Shown one piece after another: positions 15,139 to 20,897 of a stretch of 20,897 nt of DNA. Source of the stretch: Prorocentrum cordatum (lineage: Eukaryota > Sar > Dinophyceae > Prorocentrales > Prorocentraceae). A program made the position numbers and the translations under genes. Within the stretch, counting starts at the first letter, position 1; the number at the start of each line of letters is the position of its first letter. Location of the stretch: positions 188,019-208,915 of the forward strand of contig CAUYUJ010017850.1 in the NCBI GenBank assembly GCA_963575745.1, written 5' to 3'. The notes below the pieces were generated by a model. That model did not search any database. It saw nothing but the letters and a program-made list of their open reading frames with translations, and was not told the origin of the DNA.

Positions 15139-15926
15139 CCGCCGGCCCCCTTGAGGGGCCACCTGGCTGTAGGGCGAAGCTTCGCAGTTCCCTGTACCAG
15201 TTGCAGCTTCCAGTTTCCACTGTTACAGTTCTGCTTCTTTGCAGCTTCCAGTTTCCATTGTTACAGTTCTGCTTATTGTTGCTCACTGTTCCTTGTTGAT
15301 GGACCGCGCGAAGGGGGGAGGCCCAAAACGGGCGTGTTCACCACGCCCTGAGCGTGTTGTCTGAATTGCTGGAGTAGGTAAAAACTAACACCCCTCACAC
15401 AGATCGGCGGGGTCAGGATCCAAAAACACAAGGGATTTGCCACATGTCTGACGTTCGGCGGCACCCCTCACGCAGATCGGCGGGGTCAGGGTCCAAAAGC
15501 ACATGGGATTTGCCCCAATTCTGAAATTCGGCGACACCCCTCACGCAGATCCGTAGGGGCAGGGTCCAAAAACACATGGGATTTGCCAAATTTCTGAAAT
15601 TCGGCGGCACCTCTTACGCAGATCGGCGGGTTCAAGGTCCAAAAACTAATGGGATTTGCCACATTACAAAAATTCGGCGGGGTCAGGGTCCAAAAACACA
15701 CGGGATGTACCACATTTCTGAAATTCGGTGGCACCCCTCACGCAGATCGGCGGGGTCAGGATCCAAATGGGATTTGCCCCAATTCTGAAATTCGGCGACA
15801 CCCCTCACGCAGATCCGTAGGGTCAGGGTCGAAAAACAAACAGGTCCCGACACTGCTTCACGGCGGCGCCCAAACCTCATGATTTAGCTTGTGTATCTTC
15901 CATTATCCGAGACAGGGGGCCGGCGG
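15139..15926. mobile_element. 788-bp segment with 13-bp perfect TIRs and a 73-bp satellite
   Basis: CCGCCGGCCCCCT at 15139-15151 and AGGGGGCCGGCGG at 15914-15926 are exact inverted repeats. TATTAG-rich DNA lies on both sides, as if the segment had been inserted into it. Inside are a tandem duplication of about 38 bp (15203-15240 and 15241-15275, GCAGCTTCCAGTTTCCA) and the 73-bp array. No transposase was seen and no target duplication was identified. Confidence 0.5.
15388..15850. repeat. 73-bp tandem repeat, about seven units
   Basis: Starts of CACCCCTCACGCAGATC units lie near 15389, 15462, 15535, 15608, 15732 and 15799; one unit lacks its start near 15673. The 73-bp period is not a multiple of three, so the minus-strand peptides NFRN, CFWT and ICVRG rotate between frames and are not a protein. 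Units at 15500 and 15770 share a variant (CCCCAATTCTG with GATCCGTAGGG), a hint of a 264-bp higher-order unit. Confidence 0.85.
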
Positions 15927-15944
15927 CATGGGGCGAAGCCCTTA

Positions 15945-16440
15945 CGGATATGTGTAGTATTATTATGAATGTAATGACTATTAGTAAAGTATTAGTATGA
16001 TTCGTCGTATTAGTATGATTCGTATTAGTACTAGTATCAATACTCGTCTTATCCGTATTAATGATATGCTTGCTCTTAGTAGTAATTGTCATGAGCATTC
16101 CTCTTACTATGATTAGCCTTCTTATTCGCATGTGCATTATTATTATCAGTATTAGTTTTGTTACTGGCATTCGTAGCATGGTTCTCCTTCGCTTGAGTAT
16201 TATTATTAGCATTCGTCTTCTTAGTACCATGCTTATTAGTGTGCTTGACAAGATTGTTCATATTAGTGGTATGGTTGATAGTATGCGTAGTATTACGCCT
16301 AGGACGCTTAGTGTTCAAATGTGTTTCGTACTAGTATGTTTCGTATTTTTACTCCTGGTATTCTATTCTTCTTCGCAGTATTAGTATGACTCCGATTACT
16401 AGCAATAGTAATAGCATTGTTCGTATTACCATTACTAGAA
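15945..16440. repeat. TATTAG-rich low-complexity DNA, right part
   Basis: TATTATTAT, TAGTATGATTCG and similar words dominate. Frames are artefacts of composition. Confidence 0.6.
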
Positions 16441-16444
16441 TTAT

Positions 16445-16790
16445 TCCTCCTGCCCCTTCTCCTCCCCCTCCTTGTCCTCTTCGTTTTCGTCCTCCTCCTC
16501 CTCCTCCGCCTCCTCCTCCTCCTCCGCCTCCTCCTCCTGCTCCTCTTCGTCTTCATCCTCCTCCTGCTCCTCCTGCTGCTCCTCCTCCTGTTCCTCCTCC
16601 TCCTCCTTTTCCTCCTCCTCCTTCTGCTCCTCCTCCCCCTCGTCCTCCTCCTCCTCCTCCTCCTCTCCTCCTCCTCCCCGTCCTTGTCCTCCTCATCCCC
16701 CTTCTCCTCCTCCTCCTCCTCTTCCTCGTCCTGTTCCTCTTCCTCTCCCTCCTCCTCCTCATCCTCCTCCTTCTCCCCTTCGCCTTGTAT
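16445..16790. repeat. (CTC)n tract with CTG and CCC interruptions
   Basis: Pyrimidine-rich for about 345 bases; poly-Pro, Leu and Ser frames are artefacts. Confidence 0.85.
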
Positions 16791-16799
16791 TCAATCACC

Positions 16800-17280
16800 A
16801 TGTGCGCGTATTGTTGTGCACGCTTTCGAGCGACGTTCGTTCGGCCCGCGAACGGGATATTGGGTGTGCACCCTAATGTACGACATTTCAGGCGAAATGC
16901 GTTCCGCGAGCGGAAACGGGTTCGCGCTACCGCATTCTCGATCGACGAGACCGCGTTGTGTTGATTCCGCCGAAACGCGTCGGAAATGTGCGGGAATGTT
17001 TCGTACATGTATGTTTAAATTACTTCGGCACCTGCCGGGAAATGATTCGTAGATATTTCGCACATGTGCTGTAGAAACTGTTGTCTCCCGGCGATATTTC
17101 GTAGATGGCTCGCACATGTTACGCACATGTTTTCGCAGCCCTGAAATAATCCGTAGATGTTTCGCAAATACTCCGTTGATGATTTCTCCGCCCCACGATG
17201 TACCGGATATGCGTCGGTGATGTTCAGGGAATGTAACGCCGCGTGCACGACGACACTCGCCAGATCCTGCAGCGGGCCTA
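16800..17280. repeat. Degenerate repeat of about 50 bp
   Basis: TTCGTAGATATTTCGCACAT near 17047, TTCGTAGATGGCTCGCACAT near 17098 and TCCGTAGATGTTTCGCAAAT near 17149 are spaced about 50 bp. Weaker versions (TTCGTACATGTATG) occur to the left. The minus frame reads KHVRNMCE and AHVRNIYES, so a peptide repeat cannot be excluded. Confidence 0.5.
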
Positions 17281-17282
17281 AC

Positions 17283-17400
17283 CTGCCCCACCCTTCCTTC
17301 CTTCCTTCCTTCCTCATCCCTCCTCCCCCACCCTCCCTCCTCCATCCTCCCCTCCCTCCTCATATCCTTCCTCCCTCCTTCCTCCCCCTCCTCATCACTC
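17283..17400. repeat. (CCTT)n and CCTCC-rich tract
   Basis: Five to six CCTT units at 17288-17311 are followed by CCTCCC-rich sequence. The stretch 17401-17590 shows no gene. Confidence 0.75.
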
Positions 17401-17590
17401 CTTCCCTTCCGCACAACTTGTCGCCCTTTCCAACACCATTTTACCGCAACGCCAGGTCAAACCACCAAACCACGCCATCAACCCACCGCACAACCAAAAA
17501 CTGAGGCCGAGAGAAAGGCGCAAAAACCGTTTCCAGATCGAACCTACCCGAAAAAAACTGGACAGCCCACCGGTCGTGGCCCTTACGTTA

Positions 17591-17628
17591 TGATTCAATA
17601 GTTGACGCCGCATTCAATAGTTGACGCC
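17591..17628. repeat. Perfect 19-bp tandem duplication
   Basis: ATTCAATAGTTGACGCCGC occurs twice in a row, presumably a recent slippage or repair event at the edge of the decayed gene. Confidence 0.85.
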
Positions 17629-17652
17629 GCAGTCGGCTCTCAATGAACGCAT

Positions 17653-18290
17653 TTAACCGTCCATACGATCCACTATTAGCCCATCGTCGAATACGAACAC
17701 ACATAAGGTTAATGCGTCCGTCATGACGAGCACTTCCTGAGCAAGTTGAAACAGCGAGCTCGGATGGGAGCCACATCTGTTCATTATTTTATTGCGCTCC
17801 GCTCAGCAGCGCTTACCACTTACACTAGAAGTTGGTCGGACATCCGCGGCCATTTTTCTGTTTCCTGATATCGCGCGCACATGACAAAGTCATTGCACGA
17901 GTCAACCGCACTGTGATCAGACCTTCTGCCACGCGCTGCATTCATATCCTCACATTGCCACGTCCTCTGAGAAACCGCTCCTCTGCCCTCGTGCATCTCT
18001 CGTCAAACATATCAATCGCAGCCAGCAGCTACTCCATCGCGTCACGCAGCCCCGTTGGCATGGACATGTTTTTCTCAACAGTCAGATCAGCTGCGCTAGC
18101 AAAGTCGAGCCGCGAGATACTTCCTGAGCCCACTAATAGTTCCACCCGCATGCTACTTTCCAGCGCCCATTGGAAGCATTGCGAAGCATTCTCAAATCAG
18201 GAACCGCAGCGGCAATCGCACGACATGACAGCCACTTCCACTCCAGTAGATTTGCGGCCCTTGGGACCTCGGGCAGCATCGCACTCGTTC
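17653..18290 (-). pseudogene. Decayed minus-strand gene, unknown family
   Basis: From about 18290 the minus strand reads KKCRNECDAARGPKGRKS, then ENASQCFQWALESSMRVELL, DFASAADLTVEKNMSMP, then (after a stop) LLAAIDMFDERCTRAEERFL and GRGNVRI. In-frame stops lie at 18199-18197 (TGA), 18031-18029 (TAG) and 17944-17942 (TGA). A different frame at 17784-17653 reads SLFQLAQEVLVMTDALTL and VFDDGLIVDRMDG, suggesting a frameshift. Codons such as CTA, TTA and ATA are common, unlike the two spliced genes, so the source may differ (retroelement, transfer, or an old gene). An open plus-strand frame covers it but looks like the antisense shadow. Confidence 0.5.
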
Positions 18291-18334
18291 CGACACTTTT
18301 TCCGTGCGATTTCGAATCACCTCCTGTCAGCGCG

Positions 18335-18650
18335 GACGGGGCCGCTGGCCTGTCGCCAGGCCCAGGTAGACCGCCCCCACCGGGCGGCCCGCTTCTGCCG
18401 GGCGGGCCAGGCCCCCCACGAAAGCTCCCAGGCGGGCCGCCGGGCCCGCCGCCGCCAAGTCCGCCGCCACCCGGAAATCATTCCGGGCACCCGAGGGCCC
18501 CCCCGGACAATCTAGCCCAGGGTTCCATCTCCCGTTCTTCCACGCGGCACAACTACGCCCGACTGCAGGCGGGCATTGTCTGCCTGGGGCGGAACGCCTC
18601 CCCCATCGCCCCCTCCACCCTCGCCGTCTAGGCCGCCGCCCGACCCAGCG
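18335..18650. other. GC-rich proline/glycine-encoding low-complexity stretch
   Basis: The plus-strand frames read GPP and PPPGG repeats (about 18345-18500), built from CCGGGCGGG and CCGCCG units. It is either repeat DNA or the remnant of a proline-rich segment; no supporting exon structure was seen. Confidence 0.35.
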
Positions 18651-18689
18651 CCTCTGACACAGATGGATGCCTGCTCGGGTCTCATCAGA

Positions 18690-18775
18690 AGCAGATCAGC
18701 AGTAGCAGATCCCCCCTGGATGGAGAAGTAACAGATCAACAGTAGAAGATCAGAACTAGTGACAGATCAGTAGTA
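18690..18775. repeat. Degenerate 15-bp repeat ACAGATCAGCAGTAG
   Basis: Four variants occur at about 18692, 18731, 18745 and 18761. They overlap the stop codon of the second gene, so the last codons may derive from the repeat. Confidence 0.5.
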
Positions 18776-20043
18776 CTAGCTCGCCATGGACCCCCTCTGG
18801 CCACTGCTCATCAGCGGCAGATCTGGCGGCGTCTTCGCGCGGACCAAGCTCCTTTTGGTCGTCATCGAATATAGGCTCGTCAAAGATCGAATCCAATGCG
18901 ACCTGCACCGCCGCGGCCTCGGCCCTGGCCGCGAGGTTCTGCGACTCCTCTTCCAGATCGCGCCTCAGCCTGGATTATTTCGAGCCCTTTTTCAGTCCTG
19001 CGGCCAGCATTTTCCCCCTCGCGCTCCCGACGCCTCTCGGCGGCGGCCCTCCTAGAATGCTCGGCGCCGCTCGCATCCAACATCGCGAGTTCCTGCGCGC
19101 CGCGTCCCTTCCCAATCGATGAAATATGTTATTCGGGGCGCCAACTCGGGCGCCAAGCTCTGCCTCGTCGCGTTCTTCCGACCCCGCGGCCCAGCACCCC
19201 CCCGCCCCTGCACGCTGCCCAGGTCTTCGGTACTCTTCATCTCCCCGCGCCTTCCTGCGCCGGAGCTCCTTCCTGACGAACTTCCTGCGCGGCCCCGTTA
19301 TCCGCCTCGATCTTTTGTTGGCGCACTCCGTGCATTTGCGATCTCCGCTTCCACAATGGCCCGCGCAACACGAATTCCGACACGCCGCGCAATCGGCGCA
19401 CCGACTTCTGCAACACAAATGGCAAATTGCCAGACGGCCTTCCGTCGCGCCAGCGGCGGTTCCCCCGCCATTTTCGGCGCAGTTCGGGCGCCCGCCCGAA
19501 CTGCGCGACGGCAGCCGTCCCCGAAGCCTGCCTCGCAAGGTCGGAGCTCTCGGCCTGGGGCGCCTGCGGCCTCGGAGCAGCGATCGCCGCCTTCTCTGCC
19601 GCTGCCCGCCCATCTCTACCCGGGCGCATGACAGAGGGCTCGCCGCGCCGAACCCTGAGCACGCGCTCCGCTCTGGGGTTCGCCCCCCACATTTCAAGGG
19701 GCCCACAAACACACAAATAAATACACACAAATAAAAAAAACTGATTTTCTTATATTTTCTGGGTTTTCGTCTTCCCCCCCACTTCCCATATTTTCCCATA
19801 TTTTCCTGGAAGTCGATGATTAATTGTGTCTGTGTGTTTCTTTCCCTCCTGAACATTTCGGTGGCCTCGGCCATGTCTGCCGCATCGGCGACGCGCGCGG
19901 CTTCTGCTGCTCCTTTCGCTCGGTTGGCCATCGCATTATTCCGGGCGCCACGCAATGGGCGCTCGGCACACGCCCCGGATTTCATCCCTTGCGCCGCTGC
20001 AGCTCTGGCTGTCTCTTCGGCCGCCCCAATATCGGCTCTGACC
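18756..20043 (-). CDS. Second spliced gene, about 279 codons, helical protein of unknown function
   Basis: Proposed exons (minus): 20043-19849, 19654-19528, 19438-19306, 19240-19164, 19092-18998, 18969-18756 (TAG). Phases agree and the exons total 841 nt from the first G. Stretches include VRADIGAAEETARAAAAQG, ANRAKGAAEAARVADAADM, EKAAIAAPRPQAPQAESSDL, VWQFAICVAEVGAPIARRVG, RVARAIVEAEIANARSA, ELAMLDASGAEHSRRAAAER and LRRDLEEESQNLAARAEAAA, with an acidic tail FDEPIFDDDQKELGPREDAA. Alanine, Glu and Arg abundance suggests long helices or coiled coil. All proposed introns (194, 89, 65, 71 and 28 bp) begin GC or GA and end AG, none begins GT, so the joins are less secure than in the first gene. 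The 28-nt intron may instead be a one-base frameshift. The 5' end was not found. Confidence 0.5.
19439..19527 (-). mobile_element. 89-bp intron with a 30-bp hairpin (GC-AG)
   Basis: Positions 19477-19506 form a hairpin with 14-bp perfect arms (GCGCAGTTCGGGCG) and a 2-base spacer. Excision joins SSDLARQ to AVWQFAIC in frame. Without splicing, the frame would shift between the two well-supported coding stretches, so an intron is needed here. Confidence 0.6.
19689..19853 (-). mobile_element. Family N element, copy 2
   Basis: GAAATGT occurs at 19859-19853 and 19695-19689 (minus), flanking inverted ends TCAGGAGGG and GGGCCCCTT. It is homologous to 8557-8725. The two GAAATGT copies are in one continuous reading frame if the element is removed. 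The proposed splice uses CAG before GAGG at 19849 and a downstream CTCAG at 19655. Confidence 0.7.
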
Positions 20044-20194
20044 CTGCTTTATTCAGCCTTCCCGTGCTGCTTTGATCGGGTCGGGCGAGGGGGGGGGGGG
20101 GATAGCGCCCCAAGAGCGCACCGAGAGGCGAATTGGGGGGCTCTCGAGGGGCAGGGCTAATTGAGGAGCCCCTCTTCTTTGATCGATCTCCACC
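20044..20194. other. Region without a clear gene
   Basis: It contains a run of 13 G at about 20089-20101 and no convincing frame. The upstream exons of the second gene have not been located here. Confidence 0.35.
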
Positions 20195-20440
20195 AGAATG
20201 GCCCCAAGAGGCGCCAAGGAGGCCTCAAGAGCTCCCATCATGGCCCCAAGAGGCCCCCAAGAGGCCCCCAGGAGGCCGCCAAGAGTACCCCAAGCGGCCC
20301 CAAGAGGCCCCCCCGAGGCACCCACGACGCCCAAGAGCCCCCCAGGACCGCCAAAAGACCCCCAAGACGTCCCAAGAGGCCACAAAGAATCGCCCAAGAG
20401 ATACCCCAAGAGGCCCCGAGGGGCAGCCAAGACCTCTGGC
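20195..20440. repeat. CCCCAAGAGGCC minisatellite, 10-12 bp units
   Basis: About 18 variable units occur. Opposite-strand frames read LGASWGPLGG repeats, a translation artefact of this satellite. Confidence 0.8.
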
Positions 20441-20456
20441 CCTTTTGCTTGCCCCC

Positions 20457-20583
20457 CTCCTCCTGTTCCTCATTCCTCCTCCTCCTCCTCCTCCTCCTCA
20501 TTCTCCTCCTCCTCATCCTTCTCTTCCTCCTCCTCCTCCTCCTCCTCCTCCTCCTCCTCCCCCCCTCATCATCCTCATCCTCC

Positions 20584-20632
<49 letters not shown>

Positions 20633-20665
20633 AATCAGCATCAGCATCGTCATCATCATCAGATT
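20457..20665. repeat. (CTC)n followed by (CAT)n microsatellite
   Basis: CTC units run to about 20580, then about 17 CAT units to 20632, then degenerate CAG/CAT. Frames read poly-His, Ile or Met. Confidence 0.9.
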
Positions 20666-20897
20666 CATCCTCATTCTCCTCACTCCCTCATCCATTCATC
20701 CATCCAGCCTCCTCATGTTCCTCCTCCTTCCTCCTTCGCACGTTTCGGCCGTCCCCCTCGTTGCTGCCGCACTTCCCTGATCACCTCAACTCGCCATCGT
20801 TTCTGGATGGGCTGGTGGGAACACGCGAACCGTCAATAATTACCTATACGACCACCCTTCGGGTGATAAGGAGTTTGGGGGGGGAGGAACCAACGTC
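20666..20897. other. Region without a clear gene
   Basis: Pyrimidine-rich to about 20740, then unique sequence. A small hairpin CACCCTTCGGGTG lies at 20853-20865. No exon was recognised. Confidence 0.35.

Noticed and set aside
15388-15850. CRISPR-like array of regularly spaced repeats
   Set aside because: Whole 73-bp units are repeated with no unique spacers, and the context is eukaryotic satellite DNA.
17832-18515. Open plus-strand frame of 227 codons
   Set aside because: It lies antisense to a minus-strand frame with better protein character, is rich in Ser, Arg and His as antisense frames often are, and runs into a GC-rich repeat.
19237-19480. Cys-rich minus-strand frame (CHLCC, CADCAAC) suggesting a zinc finger
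   Set aside because: An overlapping frame reading VWQFAICVAEVGAPIARRVG is more protein-like and joins both neighbours in phase.
20053-20516. Reading frames with LGASWGPLGG repeats on the minus strand
   Set aside because: They are translations of the CCCCAAGAGGCC minisatellite.

Overview
The window looks like nuclear DNA of a dinoflagellate (inference). It is GC-rich. Two minus-strand genes are cut into short exons whose codons almost always end in G or C. Introns end in AG, usually followed by G, and their 5' ends are a mixture of GT, GC and GA, a combination reported for dinoflagellates. No bacterial-style operon, tRNA, rRNA, CRISPR array or spliced-leader gene was seen.

Layout. 1-1315: low-complexity DNA, mainly (GAC)n facing (GTC)n and a 12-bp minisatellite. 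1316-2303: an element with inverted ends, a duplicated exon-like block around a second element, and GCC/GTC triplets. 2304-9454: a 14-exon minus-strand gene model encoding about 488 residues with no family I recognise. Nearly all of its 13 introns consist of short elements with terminal inverted repeats (TIRs), often nested, in about ten sequence families (named A to P here). Several carry direct repeats of the target at or near the splice sites. 9485-17650: a gene-poor block of alternating purine and pyrimidine triplet tracts, (AAGC)n, and tandem repeats of about 121, 82, 73 and 50 bp. 17653-18290: a decayed minus-strand reading frame of different codon usage. 18756-20043: a second minus-strand gene (about 279 codons seen, 5' end not found), alanine- and acid-rich, probably helical or coiled coil. 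20195-20897: a minisatellite and CTC/CAT microsatellites.

The main result is the introner landscape. Introner elements are mobile elements that become introns where they land. Here one gene holds many unrelated TIR families. Two of them (E and N) recur in separate introns with splice sites at matching element positions, and two family B copies are nested in a family C copy with exact 6-bp target duplications and an empty-site paralogue in the same gene. All boundaries were read by eye; some were chosen partly to keep reading phase, so transcript data are needed to fix them.
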